Below are positions 42,688-51,954 of a stretch of DNA of 64,000 nucleotides, one piece after another. The position numbers and the translations under genes were made by a program. The stretch is taken from contig QUKC01000016.1 in the NCBI GenBank assembly GCA_003481005.1, positions 11,260 to 75,259 on the forward strand. The letters run 5' to 3'. The notes beneath the pieces were generated by a model. That model was not told where the DNA came from. It did not search any database and was given only the letters and a program-made list of their open reading frames with translations. The stretch comes from Firmicutes bacterium TM09-10 (lineage in GTDB: Bacteria; Bacillota; Clostridia; Lachnospirales; Lachnospiraceae). Every line of letters begins with the position of its first letter. Within the stretch, counting starts at the first letter, position 1.

Positions 42688-42727
42688 TTTTGATTTCATA
42701 GGACGCATTTCCTTATGAAATCAAAAA
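42688..42727. repeat. Hairpin with flanks shared with the 30-bp repeat
   Basis: Arms TTTTGATTTCATA and TATGAAATCAAAA, with left flank CATCCTCGTAGAGCG that matches the flank at 24908-24922 in 13 of 15 bases. It lies 60 bases downstream of the rho stop and may terminate rho. Confidence 0.6.
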
Positions 42728-42787
42728 GGAGCGGCCGGCAGTTCCCGATCGCTCCTTCTTTCGTATTTTATTGCATGCGCTGTATTT

Positions 42788-44518
42788 TTACAGGTATCTC
42801 ATCTTTCTCACCGTCTGCACAAACTCTACATTGGTTTTCGTCTTTGCAAACAGATCCAGCACCTTATCCACAGCTTCATCGGATTTCATACCATTCAGCG
42901 CGCGGCGCACCACGTTGATCGCTTCCATCTCTTCTGCACTCAGCAGCAGATCTTCTCTTCTCGTGCTGGTTTTGGGGATGTCGATGGCAGGGAAAATTCT
43001 GCGTTCAGACAGCTTTCGATCCAGCACAAGCTCCATATTACCGGTTCCTTTAAATTCCTCGTAAATGACATCGTCCATCCTGGATCCGGTGTCCACCAGT
43101 GCAGTGGCCAGAATCGTCAGGCTTCCGCCCTCGCGCATATTGCGGGCTGCACCAAAAAAGCGCTTCGGCATATGCAATGCCGCAGGGTCAATACCACCGG
43201 ACAGGGTACGTCCGCTGGGCGGAACCACCAGGTTGTAGGCACGGGTCAGGCGGGTAATACTGTCTAACAGGATCATAACGTCTTGTTTATGCTCGACCAG
43301 ACGCTTTGCACGCTCAATAACCATTTCAGAAACCCGTTTATGATGTTCCGGTAATTCGTCAAACGTGGAATAGATCACTTCTACATTCGGCCCTGCCACC
43401 GTCTCCTTCATGTCCGTTACCTCCTCCGGACGTTCATCGATCAGGAGAATGATCAGATGCAGGTCCGGATAATTTTTCTTTACCGACATGGCCACTTCTT
43501 TTAATAGGGTTGTCTTACCAGCCTTCGGCGGGGACACAATCATACCTCTCTGTCCTTTACCGATGGGGCTTAACAAATCCATGACCCGCATCGCCACCGG
43601 GCAGCCGAAGCGTTCCATTTTCAGTCTGCTGTTCGGAAAGATCGGCGTCATATCTTCAAAGTTGCTTCGTCTGGATGCTTCCTCTGTGGTATAGCCATTG
43701 ATGGTCTTGACATAAAGCAGGGCGGAGAATTTTTCATTCTGCGTCCGCACTCTGGTATTTCCCTCTAAAATATCGCCTGTCCGCAAATTGAACCGGCGGA
43801 TCTGGCTGGGTGCCACGTAAATATCATTATCTCCCGGCATATAATTATCCGAGCGGATAAAGCCATAGCCCTCAGCCATGACCTCCAGGATACCCTTTAC
43901 CGTGATGCCGCTGTCCAGCTCTGTCGGAAACTTGTCGTCCTCCGGACTCTGGATCGGTGCAGTTCCACGATTATAGGGACTGTTGTAGCGCTCATTATAA
44001 CGAGGTGCAGGCGCGCTCACACGGTTCTGCGCCTCTTCTGCCACAGGCGCAGCCGCATGGGGCGCTGCAGCTGCAGTATTTTCCCGTGCACCATTGTTGT
44101 CGCGGCTTCCTGTCCGTCCATTATGATAAGAACCATTGCTGATGAAGCGCTTTCCTGTTCTCTGCTGTCGCCTTTCCTCCCGATCCCCTGCTCTGCTCTC
44201 CGGTTCTGCCCCACCATCATGAGAATCCTGCTTTTCCACTGCACCCTTCTTCGGGGTATCTTCCCGCTCCGCTGCGTCCCTCTTCGGAGCATCCTTGCGC
44301 TCTGCCGCGTCCTTCTCCGGGGCATCCTTGCGCTCTGCCGGGCGGTTCTTAGGGGCGCTGGGTTCTGTTTTGATTTCTGCATTCTCCTGGGCATCCAATC
44401 TCAGCATCGCATCAATGACTTCCGCCTTTTTCATTGTAGAAAGTCCTTTTATCCCCCTTGCTTTTGCAATCTCCTTCAGATCATGCACTGCCAGAGATTC
44501 ATATTTTTCTCTCATCAT
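42788..44518 (-). CDS. rho: Transcription termination factor Rho
   Basis: A 576-aa Rho helicase. The N-terminal Rho_N helix bundle (1-45) is followed by a charged, low-complexity insert (about 46-190) with [24 protein letters not shown] repeats. Next come the RNA-binding cold-shock domain ([20 protein letters not shown]), Walker [10 protein letters not shown] near residue 335, Walker [17 protein letters not shown], and the R-loop [21 protein letters not shown]. The insert is a feature of Rho in some Clostridia and Actinobacteria and may bind RNA or phase-separate. The ATG follows directly on a 93-bp repeat that supplies GAGAGG. Confidence 0.95.
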   Translation of the reverse strand: MMREKYESLAVHDLKEIAKARGIKGLSTMKKAEVIDAMLRLDAQENAEIKTEPSAPKNRPAERKDAPEKDAAERKDAPKRDAAEREDTPKKGAVEKQDSHDGGAEPESRAGDREERRQQRTGKRFISNGSYHNGRTGSRDNNGARENTAAAAPHAAAPVAEEAQNRVSAPAPRYNERYNSPYNRGTAPIQSPEDDKFPTELDSGITVKGILEVMAEGYGFIRSDNYMPGDNDIYVAPSQIRRFNLRTGDILEGNTRVRTQNEKFSALLYVKTINGYTTEEASRRSNFEDMTPIFPNSRLKMERFGCPVAMRVMDLLSPIGKGQRGMIVSPPKAGKTTLLKEVAMSVKKNYPDLHLIILLIDERPEEVTDMKETVAGPNVEVIYSTFDELPEHHKRVSEMVIERAKRLVEHKQDVMILLDSITRLTRAYNLVVPPSGRTLSGGIDPAALHMPKRFFGAARNMREGGSLTILATALVDTGSRMDDVIYEEFKGTGNMELVLDRKLSERRIFPAIDIPKTSTRREDLLLSAEEMEAINVVRRALNGMKSDEAVDKVLDLFAKTKTNVEFVQTVRKMRYL

Positions 44519-44526
44519 TTTTTCCT

Positions 44527-44619
44527 CTCATTTCTGCGCACGCTTTTTGCGCATGTCGAGTTTGTGTCAAGTGCGCGCAGACACAAATCTCGCGATTGAA
44601 AAATTTTATTTTTCAATCT
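44527..44619 (-). repeat. 93-bp leader repeat, copy A (rho)
   Basis: In gene orientation it carries three hairpins: GATTGAAAAAT-type, a TTTGTGTC/GACACAAA stem, and TGCGCA/TGCGCA. The last overlaps a mini-ORF encoding MRKKRAQK-stop and an SD-like end (AAATGAGAGG) that abuts the rho ATG. Confidence 0.9.
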
Positions 44620-44855
44620 TTACTCCTTTTACTGCCATCGTGATTCGTCCCTGATTTTCATACGGAATTCTACATGAAACGATCTTTTTGAAATGCGCCA
44701 GAACATCCCGATCCGGGAAACAGCGGTCTTTTGTCAGAAATCAAAAGTGCCTGTCATTTTAGTGAATTTTTTTACACGTCGGAGACACAAGTCAAAGGTC
44801 TCCTTCTGTTTCGCTCATTGTACCACACTCAAAACAGAATAGGAAGATTTTTTCC

Positions 44856-44884
44856 TTGATTCACTCAAATAAATCAGATATGAT
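44856..44884 (+). promoter_or_regulatory. Promoter of the malic enzyme gene
   Basis: -35 TTGATT, a 17-base spacer and -10 TATGAT, followed by an approximately 70-base leader ending AAAGAAAGCAGGCAA before the ATG. The rest of the 443-base gap holds the rho leader repeat and no gene. Confidence 0.65.
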
Positions 44885-44961
44885 GATATACAGAGAGCTA
44901 CGAATGACGCGTATGCCCCGACATCATCATTCCATATAAAAAAAGAAAGCAGGCAAATCAA

Positions 44962-46113
44962 ATGACAAATCAGGAGAAAGCGCTGGAACTGCATGAGAAG
45001 CTGCAGGGAAAGCTTGAAACCGTTTCCAAAACACCCGTCCGCACCCGTGAAGACCTTGCACTTGTCTATACTCCCGGCGTTGCGGAACCTTGTAAGGTCA
45101 TTGCAAAAGACCCGGCTGCCGCTTACACCTATACGATGAAAGCAAACACTGTAGCTGTTGTTTCCGATGGTTCCGCCGTACTGGGACTCGGCAATATCGG
45201 TCCGAAAGCTGCTATGCCCGTTATGGAAGGCAAGGCTGTCTTATTTAAAGAATTCGGCGGTGTCAACGCAGTTCCCATCTGCCTGGATACTCAGGACACG
45301 GAAGAGATTATCAAAGCCGTTACCTGGCTTGCTCCCGCTTTTGGCGGCATCAACCTGGAGGATATCAGTGCACCCCGCTGCTTCGAAATCGAAGAGCGCT
45401 TGAAAGAGACTCTGGATATTCCTGTTTTCCACGATGACCAGCACGGAACTGCTATTGTTGTACTCGCCGGCATCATCAATGCCTTAAAGGTAGTCGGTAA
45501 GAAAAAGGAAGACTGCCGCGTTGTTGTAAACGGCGCAGGAAGCGCAGGAGTTGCCATCACCCGCCTGCTGCTGACCTACGGCTTTTCCAATATCATTATG
45601 TGCGATAAATCCGGCATCCTCTGCGATGGCGCAGAGGGCTTAAACTGGATGCAGGAAAAGATGGTAAAACGCACCAATCTGGCTCACGAAACCGGTTCCC
45701 TTGCAGATGCTTTAAAGGGTGCTGATATTTTCGTCGGTGTTTCCGCTCCGGGCATTGTAACGGAAGAGATGGTGGCTTCCATGCATTCCGATGCCATTCT
45801 GTTTGCAATGGCTAACCCCGTCCCCGAGATCATGCCTGATCTCGCCAAAAAAGCAGGGGCACGCGTTGTCGGCACCGGACGCAGCGATTTCCCGAACCAG
45901 GTCAACAACGTTGTCGCATTCCCCGGCATTTTCCGCGGTGCTCTGGAAGGACATGCAAAACAGATCACCGATAAAATGAAGCTGGCTGCCGCTAATGCCA
46001 TCGCAGCCCTCGTTTCTGATGAAGACTTAAACGAAGACAATATCATGCCGGAAGCATTCGATCCCAGAGTTGCGGACGTTGTTGCAGATGCAGTCAAGAG
46101 AAACATCCGCTGA
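44962..46113 (+). CDS. Malic enzyme (NAD(P)-dependent, oxaloacetate-decarboxylating)
   Basis: A 383-aa short-type malic enzyme that converts malate to pyruvate, CO2 and NAD(P)H. Malate-site sequence is [10 protein letters not shown] and the catalytic lysine is expected in [20 protein letters not shown]. The metal acids are in [17 protein letters not shown] and FHDDQHGTA, and the Rossmann nucleotide site is [11 protein letters not shown]. It lacks the C-terminal phosphotransacetylase-like domain of MaeB. The downstream radical SAM gene starts inside its last codons. Confidence 0.93.
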   Translation: MTNQEKALELHEKLQGKLETVSKTPVRTREDLALVYTPGVAEPCKVIAKDPAAAYTYTMKANTVAVVSDGSAVLGLGNIGPKAAMPVMEGKAVLFKEFGGVNAVPICLDTQDTEEIIKAVTWLAPAFGGINLEDISAPRCFEIEERLKETLDIPVFHDDQHGTAIVVLAGIINALKVVGKKKEDCRVVVNGAGSAGVAITRLLLTYGFSNIIMCDKSGILCDGAEGLNWMQEKMVKRTNLAHETGSLADALKGADIFVGVSAPGIVTEEMVASMHSDAILFAMANPVPEIMPDLAKKAGARVVGTGRSDFPNQVNNVVAFPGIFRGALEGHAKQITDKMKLAAANAIAALVSDEDLNEDNIMPEAFDPRVADVVADAVKRNIR

Positions 46114-47056
46114 TCTCTGGCACCAGAAGCCCTACTATTCCCTGGACGCCTGGTGTAAAAATACATACGGACGGAAGCTTTACAAGGCTGCGCTGGATAT
46201 CGGCTGTACCTGTCCCAACCGGGATGGCACCCTCGATACAAGAGGCTGTATTTTCTGTTCTGCAGGCGGAAGCGGCGATTTTGCCGCTTCCCGGCAGCTT
46301 TCTGTAACAGACCAGTTAAATCAGGCCAAGGCACTTTTGTCCTCCAAATGGACACCGGAACCTGGCAAGCCGTCTCTGATCGCCTATTTTCAGGCATATA
46401 CCAACACCTATGGCGATCCGGACAGACTGCTTTCCTGTTATGAAGAAGCACTTTCCTCTCCGGAGGTCGCAGGCATTTCCATTGCGACGCGCCCGGATTG
46501 TCTTTCCGATATCATTCTGGAGGGACTGAACCGCCTCCGGTTACGGTATCCTGACCGGTTTATCTGGATCGAGCTTGGTCTGCAGTCCATACATGACCAC
46601 ACTGCAGCAAGAATCCGCCGTGGATATCCAACCTCCGTATTTTATGATGCTGCAGCAAAGCTCCATGCCCGAAGGCTTCCCTTTATTGTCCATCTGATCC
46701 TCGGACTCCCGGGGGAAAACCGGCTCGATCTACTGGAAAGCATCCGTGCCGTCAATCAGGTGCAGCCCTTTGGGGTCAAGCTGCAGCTTCTCCATATTTT
46801 AAGGGGAACAGATCTTGCCCTTCTTTACGAATCCGGAAAGCTTCCTGTACTGACACAGGAAGAATATCTCGATCTGCTGATCAGCTGTATTACTGCACTC
46901 TCTCCGAATATCTGCCTCCACCGGATCACCGGAGACGGTCCCCGCAAGCTTCTGATCGCGCCCCAGTGGAGTCTTGCGAAACGAAACGTCTTAAACAGGC
47001 TGCATGCCCTTATGAAACAACGAAATCTCAGACAAGGGGATAAGATTGAAAAATAA
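46088..47056 (+). CDS. YhcC-type radical SAM protein (TIGR01212 family)
   Basis: A 322-aa radical SAM protein with the wide-spaced cluster motif CPNRDGTLDTRGCIFC (C42, C54, C57) characteristic of the YhcC/Elp3-like family. Also present are AYFQAYTNTYGD, SIATRPDCL, ELGLQSIHD and HLILGLPGE. The reaction of this family is unknown. I start at the ATG overlapping the malic enzyme end by 26 bases; a TTG 18 bases earlier is possible. Its last codons (KIEK-stop) lie inside the 93-bp repeat, so that insertion set the present C-terminus. Confidence 0.88.
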   Translation: MQSRETSADLWHQKPYYSLDAWCKNTYGRKLYKAALDIGCTCPNRDGTLDTRGCIFCSAGGSGDFAASRQLSVTDQLNQAKALLSSKWTPEPGKPSLIAYFQAYTNTYGDPDRLLSCYEEALSSPEVAGISIATRPDCLSDIILEGLNRLRLRYPDRFIWIELGLQSIHDHTAARIRRGYPTSVFYDAAAKLHARRLPFIVHLILGLPGENRLDLLESIRAVNQVQPFGVKLQLLHILRGTDLALLYESGKLPVLTQEEYLDLLISCITALSPNICLHRITGDGPRKLLIAPQWSLAKRNVLNRLHALMKQRNLRQGDKIEK

Positions 47057-47135
47057 AATTTTTCAATCTCGAGATTTGTGTCTGCACACACTTGACACAA
47101 ACTCGACATGCGCAAAAAACGTGCGCAGAAATGAG
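47043..47135 (+). repeat. 93-bp leader repeat, copy C (DUF4364 gene)
   Basis: The same element as copies A and B, here on the plus strand, ending in AAATGAGGA just before the DUF4364 ATG. The mini-ORF differs from the others only by a synonymous AAA/AAG lysine codon. Confidence 0.9.
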
Positions 47136-47142
47136 GATAATT

Positions 47143-47658
47143 ATGAACCAGGAACCTCTTACACTCTATAAACTGATCGTTCTTTATCTGCTCAACAAGG
47201 TATCCTTTCCACTTACAATGGCGCAGGTCAGCGATCTCATTCTGGAAAAAGAATACACCAATTACCTGACACTGCAGCAGGTTATCAATGAGCTGGCACA
47301 GGCCGGGCTGATCACTGCTAAAACGCTGGTCAACCGCACCCATCTGCAGATCACAGAGGAGGGCCGCAATACCCTTTCCTATTTTGAGAACCGCATCAGT
47401 GACGCGATCAAGGCAGACATCGGCGAATATCTGAAAAAAAATGAACTGGAAATGCGCAACGAATCTTCGATCCAAAGCAATTACTATAAGGCTGTCAACG
47501 GGGAATTCGAAACAGAGCTGACTGCAGTGGATAAGGACGTCAACCTGGTGACCATCCGTCTTACGGTTCCTACAGAAGAGCTCGCAATTTCCATTTGCGA
47601 AAACTGGCAAAAAAATAACAGGGAGATTTATCAGTATCTGACAACCGCCCTGTTTTAA
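47143..47658 (+). CDS. DUF4364 family winged-helix protein
   Basis: A 171-aa protein with an N-terminal winged helix (YKLIVLYLLNKVSFPLTMAQ, then ITAKTLVNRTHLQITEEGRNTL) and a C-terminal alpha/beta part. It matches DUF4364, a family of Clostridia with a PadR/MarR-like N-terminus and unknown role, presumably DNA-binding. The ATG has GAGGATAATT upstream, supplied by the 93-bp repeat. The upstream in-frame extension through the repeat (MTQTRHAQK..) is an artefact. It converges on the phosphodiesterase gene with six bases between stops. Confidence 0.88.
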   Translation: MNQEPLTLYKLIVLYLLNKVSFPLTMAQVSDLILEKEYTNYLTLQQVINELAQAGLITAKTLVNRTHLQITEEGRNTLSYFENRISDAIKADIGEYLKKNELEMRNESSIQSNYYKAVNGEFETELTAVDKDVNLVTIRLTVPTEELAISICENWQKNNREIYQYLTTALF

Positions 47659-47664
47659 AGTATG

Positions 47665-48960
47665 TTATTGCAGCATCTCCCGGATCACACTGCCATCTGT
47701 TTTTCCGAGGTCTAACTCCAAAAGTGCTGCCAATGTCGCGCCCTCATCCCAGAGCGCGATATTCTTTTCCACCCGGACGCCAGCTCTTACACAGCAGCCC
47801 GACATTGCAAAAAAGGTCTGATAGTCTGCTTCCCCCGGCAGATACCCGTGGGTTCCCTTCATGCCATGTGCACAGTCCTTCTCTGCTGCCGTCAGCTGTT
47901 CCCATTCGTCCAGAAAAAACCATCCTTCCTTTGCTTCCAGCATCAGAAAGCAGTTTTCGTCTGCGCCCATGTTTGCTGCCTTTTCCCGGGTCAGAATCCT
48001 TTCGATTCCAAAATCCTCCCGTCCTTTCAGCGTCTCCAGCACTTTTCTTGTACGCTTTTGCACTTCTGCATTGTTTTCTACAGACGGATGCAGATAGATA
48101 TAGCAGCTTCCGTCACAGTTTTTTGCATAGGCCTTCCAGCTTTTGATCCTGCCATTGCGGACCGTCAGCAAGCCGGCTTTCCACAGTGCATGATTGACAA
48201 AGGCAACCTTGTCCACATCCTTCTGATAATGATCCCCCAGAAGCACGACCGTCGTGCTTTCCATCTCTCCGGTTTCCTCCAGTGCCCTTACAATCTCGCC
48301 CAGACGCTTATCGTGGCGCTTAAGAGCTTCTTTTGCCTCCTTACTCTCCACGCCATAGAGATGTCTGTTCGTATCCACATCCGTCAGATGCAGCAAAAAC
48401 AGCTGCGGATTGTATTTGTAGATCGTATCCAGCGCGCATGCCTGAATAAAATTGTCCAGTTGGGGCTGTGCGATTCCGTTTCGTAAATGTCCGAAGCGTT
48501 TGTTCAGATCCAGCTGATAAAACAACGGACCGTTCGTCGCATTCATCAGGATCTGATTTTGCCATTTGCGCGTCACCATAATCTCCGGCACATAGTAGTC
48601 CATCCTGCTGCCTGCCACAACAGGCCACAAAAGCCCGGCCGTCGTCATTCCCTTTTTCTTCGCTTCGTCATAAAGCGTCGTGCTGCGGATCCATTTGCGA
48701 TGATAAAGCCAGTCCGGATCCTTCCGGTTGGGCTGGATTTTTGTGTTGTTCACAATCCCGTGATTTTTCGGCATCCGCCCTGTCACAATGGATGTATGGG
48801 CCGGATATGTCAGGGACGGACACACACTGTTTACATGGCTGCACAGCGCTGCCTGTTCAAAAAAACGCCGAAAATTCGGCAGGGTCTGTAAATATTCCAA
48901 ATCCTTTGCTCCGACCGCATCAAAGGACACGATCATGACCCGCTTTGGTATCTGTTTCAT
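47665..48960 (-). CDS. Alkaline phosphatase-superfamily phosphodiesterase/nucleotide pyrophosphatase
   Basis: A 431-aa enzyme with the nucleotide pyrophosphatase/phosphodiesterase fold. The first metal Asp is in MIVSFDAVG, and the nucleophile Thr is in PSLTYPAHTSIVTG. Later metal ligands are in LLHLTDVDTNRHLYG and VLLGDHYQ, with a final His in HGMKGTHGYLPG. There is no signal peptide or membrane anchor, so it is probably cytosolic. Its start overlaps the rarA stop by four bases. The substrate is unknown. Confidence 0.88.
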   Translation of the reverse strand: MKQIPKRVMIVSFDAVGAKDLEYLQTLPNFRRFFEQAALCSHVNSVCPSLTYPAHTSIVTGRMPKNHGIVNNTKIQPNRKDPDWLYHRKWIRSTTLYDEAKKKGMTTAGLLWPVVAGSRMDYYVPEIMVTRKWQNQILMNATNGPLFYQLDLNKRFGHLRNGIAQPQLDNFIQACALDTIYKYNPQLFLLHLTDVDTNRHLYGVESKEAKEALKRHDKRLGEIVRALEETGEMESTTVVLLGDHYQKDVDKVAFVNHALWKAGLLTVRNGRIKSWKAYAKNCDGSCYIYLHPSVENNAEVQKRTRKVLETLKGREDFGIERILTREKAANMGADENCFLMLEAKEGWFFLDEWEQLTAAEKDCAHGMKGTHGYLPGEADYQTFFAMSGCCVRAGVRVEKNIALWDEGATLAALLELDLGKTDGSVIREMLQ

Positions 48961-50315
48961 TGCTCTGCTCCATCCTGCGGCTTTTGCTCTGTCTTAGCCG
49001 CTTCCCTGCGTATCCGCTGCATGTGCTCTTTGATTTTTACTTCATATCCCATCCCACCGGGCTGATAAAACTCTCTTCCGGACAGCTCATAAGGTAAATA
49101 CTGCTGTCTGACATAGTGGTTTGGATAATCGTGTGCATATTTATAATCTTTTCCGTGTCCCAATTTTGCTGCTCCTTTATAATGGGCATCCTGCAAATGC
49201 ACCGGAATCGCCAGATTTCCGGTTTCTTCCACCGTCTTCATTGCGGACGCAATGGCGTTGACCGCTGCGTTGCTTTTCGGCGCGCATGCAATGTAGGCCG
49301 CCGCCTGTGCCAGAATGATCTGCGCCTCCGGCATGCCTACCCGCTCTGACGCCAGGGATGCAGAAACCGCCACCTGCAGCGCTGTCGGATCTGCATTTCC
49401 AACATCCTCCGACGCACAGATCATCATCCTGCGGGCGATAAATGTCACGCTTTCCCCGGCATACAGCATCCGCGCCAGATAATAAACCGCTGCATCCGGA
49501 TCGGAGCCCCGCATACTCTTGATAAATGCCGAAATCGTATCGTAATGATTATCGCCTGTTTTGTCGTATTTTACTGCACGTTTTTGAATACATTCCTGGG
49601 CAACCTCCAGGGTCAGATGGATTTTTCCATCCTCTGAGCGCTGTGTCGTCATTACGCCAAGCTCTACTGCATTCAATGCCGCACGTGCATCCCCGCCTGC
49701 AATATCCGCCAGAAACTCCAGCGCATCCGGCTCTATCTGTGCCTGATAGGCACCCATTCCTCTCTGATCGTAGACCGCCCGGCGGATCAGTTCTTCGATA
49801 TCTTCCTTTGAAAGCGGCTTGAGTTCAAAAATAACCGAACGGGACAGCAGCGCTCCGTTTACCTCAAAATACGGATTTTCCGTCGTCGCACCGATCAGGA
49901 TCAGGGTTCCATCCTCCACAAAGGGAAGCAGATAGTCCTGCTGACTCTTGTTGAACCGATGGATCTCATCAATGAACAGGATCGTCTTTTTTCCAAACAT
50001 TCCACGGTTGTCCTTTGCCTTTGCGACAACCTCTTCCATATCCTTTTTGCCTGCCACAGTCGCATTGATCTGCATAAACTCCGCGCTGGTCGTATTCGCG
50101 ATCACCCTCGCAAGAGTCGTTTTGCCCGTTCCGGGCGGTCCGTAAAAAATGATGGAGGAAAGCTTGTCCGCCTGAATCGCACGGTACAAAAGCTTGTCCT
50201 TTCCGATAATGTGCTGCTGCCCGACTACCTCATCCAGCGTCCGGGGCCGCAGCCTTGCCGCCAGCGGCGCTTCCTTTTCCTGATTGGTCTGTCTCATATA
50301 ATCGAAAAGATCCAT
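48957..50315 (-). CDS. rarA: Replication-associated recombination protein A
   Basis: A 452-aa AAA+ ATPase that acts at stalled forks with SSB. RPRTLDEVVGQQHIIG precedes Walker A GPPGTGKTT, Walker B is ILFIDEIHRFNKSQQD, and sensor 1 is LIGATTENPYFEVN. The C-terminal tetramerisation region has SFIKSMRGSDPDAAVYYLAR and DVGNADPTAL. The length fits MgsA/RarA. AAGGGGAC precedes the ATG, which lies seven bases after the stop of the CmpB-like gene. Confidence 0.94.
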   Translation of the reverse strand: MDLFDYMRQTNQEKEAPLAARLRPRTLDEVVGQQHIIGKDKLLYRAIQADKLSSIIFYGPPGTGKTTLARVIANTTSAEFMQINATVAGKKDMEEVVAKAKDNRGMFGKKTILFIDEIHRFNKSQQDYLLPFVEDGTLILIGATTENPYFEVNGALLSRSVIFELKPLSKEDIEELIRRAVYDQRGMGAYQAQIEPDALEFLADIAGGDARAALNAVELGVMTTQRSEDGKIHLTLEVAQECIQKRAVKYDKTGDNHYDTISAFIKSMRGSDPDAAVYYLARMLYAGESVTFIARRMMICASEDVGNADPTALQVAVSASLASERVGMPEAQIILAQAAAYIACAPKSNAAVNAIASAMKTVEETGNLAIPVHLQDAHYKGAAKLGHGKDYKYAHDYPNHYVRQQYLPYELSGREFYQPGGMGYEVKIKEHMQRIRREAAKTEQKPQDGAEQ

Positions 50316-50321
50316 GTCCCC

Positions 50322-51764
50322 TTATTGTACCTCCACTTTCATGTTCGGCCACACCTTCTCAATCCGCTCGTCAGGGTAATTGATGTCAAAGAATGTGTCG
50401 ATCACGCTCTTCTTTTCCGCCCGCACGGTTCCTGTGGTACTTTCCGTGCCTACGACAGTCCCTGCGTCCGCGACGCTTTCCTCCTTCGCGGCGTTTTCTA
50501 CGCCCGCGGCAGTCCCTGCGTCCGCACTGCTCTCCTGCACCGCCGCGCTGTCCTGCCGTTCCACATAGCGTACCATGGCGCCTGCCGAAATAACCGCATC
50601 GCAGCTCATCAGCACAACAACTGCCCAGGTCGCAATTTTTGCTCCAAGGGGCGGCAGCTTTTCGATCCATCCACTGATCGTCGGATAACAGATCTTTACC
50701 CAAACAACGGATAACAGCCCCCAGAAAATGCAATACAGCAGGTTGGTTCTCCCACCGATATTAAAGGGCATGTCACTGTAATCCCAGAATGTAGTCCCGA
50801 GAAAAATCTCTGTAAATACGCTGCACAGATATTCATATACGCCGCCCAGCACACTGCCCGCCAGGAAAATATAACGATCCTCTTTTCCGGCAAGCCGCTG
50901 CAATACAACTGTCAGAATGACCGCACCGAAGCCCCAGACAATACTGAAGGTGCCGTAAATTACGCTGGACCGGCTCATCCATACGCCTCCCGTCACCCTG
51001 CAGAACAGCGTTTCGATCAGATCTCCGAGAAATGCACAGATCATAAATACCCAGATCAGCTTATCCACACAGACGCCTCTTGCAAAGACATATCGTTCTG
51101 CCCGATCTGCCTCCTCCAGAGCTTCCATCTCCGGGTATGCACGGTTTAACCGCTTCCAGACTGCATGATAGATCTTGCCTCCAAGCTTTTGCTTGACTTT
51201 CTTTTGTTCCTGCAGAAGTCTCCCCTGGGTTTCCTTCAGCTCTGTCAGGCTCCTGCTTTTCCTGACTGCAATCAGAATCGACACCAGGTCGGCAGCCATC
51301 AGCCCAAAGCCGGCTATGTCTATGATCCGCAGCACAATTGTCGGAATCATCGAAAACAGGATAAAGACCGGAGGATGCAAAAGCAGCACCGCCGTCATCA
51401 CAACTGCTGCCTTGATCAGCGAAAGGAGCACACTCTTTTTCTTCCCGCCAAACAGTGTCACATCCTCGTAATTCCACAAATGCTTTTTCCAGATTTTGGC
51501 TGCGATCCCTCCGGAAAAATATTCCACAACGGACACGACCATCCAAGTGGTCAGAAACTGCAGCAGCCATTTTGTCCCCTGCTCCGGCAGCAAAAGGATC
51601 AGAATATCCATCATTATGCCGTATTCCGGACAAAAGGGCAGACTGAAAAATCCGCGGTTGCAAAATCTTCTTTCTTTTACTGCAAAAAAGGCAACCTCCA
51701 GTGCCCATCCGATAAAGCTGTACAGCAGCAGATACGCTGCCAGTTCTGTGTAGGTATATTGCAT
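50322..51764 (-). CDS. CmpB-type membrane protein (putative ABC permease family), duplicated
   Basis: A 480-aa membrane protein with two copies of the CmpB-type unit: residues about 5-160 (LLLYSFIGWALEVAFFAVKE, FCNRGFFSLPFCPEYGIMM) and 230-370 (IWVFMICAFLGDLIETLF, MSRSSVIYGTFSIVWGFGA). A coiled cytoplasmic linker joins them. The C-terminus has an Ala/Glu/Thr/Val low-complexity stretch (about 405-450) before a conserved end. Such proteins are called ABC permeases by homology only. The ATG directly follows the 93-bp repeat, copy B; a GTG nine bases earlier lacks support. Confidence 0.82.
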   Translation of the reverse strand: MQYTYTELAAYLLLYSFIGWALEVAFFAVKERRFCNRGFFSLPFCPEYGIMMDILILLLPEQGTKWLLQFLTTWMVVSVVEYFSGGIAAKIWKKHLWNYEDVTLFGGKKKSVLLSLIKAAVVMTAVLLLHPPVFILFSMIPTIVLRIIDIAGFGLMAADLVSILIAVRKSRSLTELKETQGRLLQEQKKVKQKLGGKIYHAVWKRLNRAYPEMEALEEADRAERYVFARGVCVDKLIWVFMICAFLGDLIETLFCRVTGGVWMSRSSVIYGTFSIVWGFGAVILTVVLQRLAGKEDRYIFLAGSVLGGVYEYLCSVFTEIFLGTTFWDYSDMPFNIGGRTNLLYCIFWGLLSVVWVKICYPTISGWIEKLPPLGAKIATWAVVVLMSCDAVISAGAMVRYVERQDSAAVQESSADAGTAAGVENAAKEESVADAGTVVGTESTTGTVRAEKKSVIDTFFDINYPDERIEKVWPNMKVEVQ

Positions 51765-51772
51765 TCTTTCCA

Positions 51773-51865
51773 CTCATTTCTGCGCACGCTTTTTGCGCAT
51801 GTCGAGTTTGTGTCAAGTGCGCGCAGACACAAATCTCGTGATTGAAACATTTTATTTTTCAATCT
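51773..51865 (-). repeat. 93-bp leader repeat, copy B (CmpB-like gene)
   Basis: Differs from copy A by only two bases within the shared part, and again encodes MRKKRAQK-stop immediately before the gene, with the stop eight bases from the ATG. Confidence 0.9.
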
Positions 51866-51954
51866 GTGTAACTGTTCAGTGCAAAAGCTTCCACTTTTGA
51901 TTATAACAACTATTTTCCCTGCTGTACATGTTGGATTTTATCCAACTGCGGATT

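Noticed and set aside
47043..47135. The 93-bp element as a promoter (contains TTGACA)
   Set aside because: No acceptable -10 lies 16-18 bases downstream of TTGACA in any copy; that position falls in AAAAAC or AAAAGC.
47092..47142. N-terminal extension MTQTRHAQKTCAEM on the DUF4364 protein
   Set aside because: It is a translation of the 93-bp repeat; the same peptide appears out of frame before another gene, and the ATG at 47143 has its own ribosome site.
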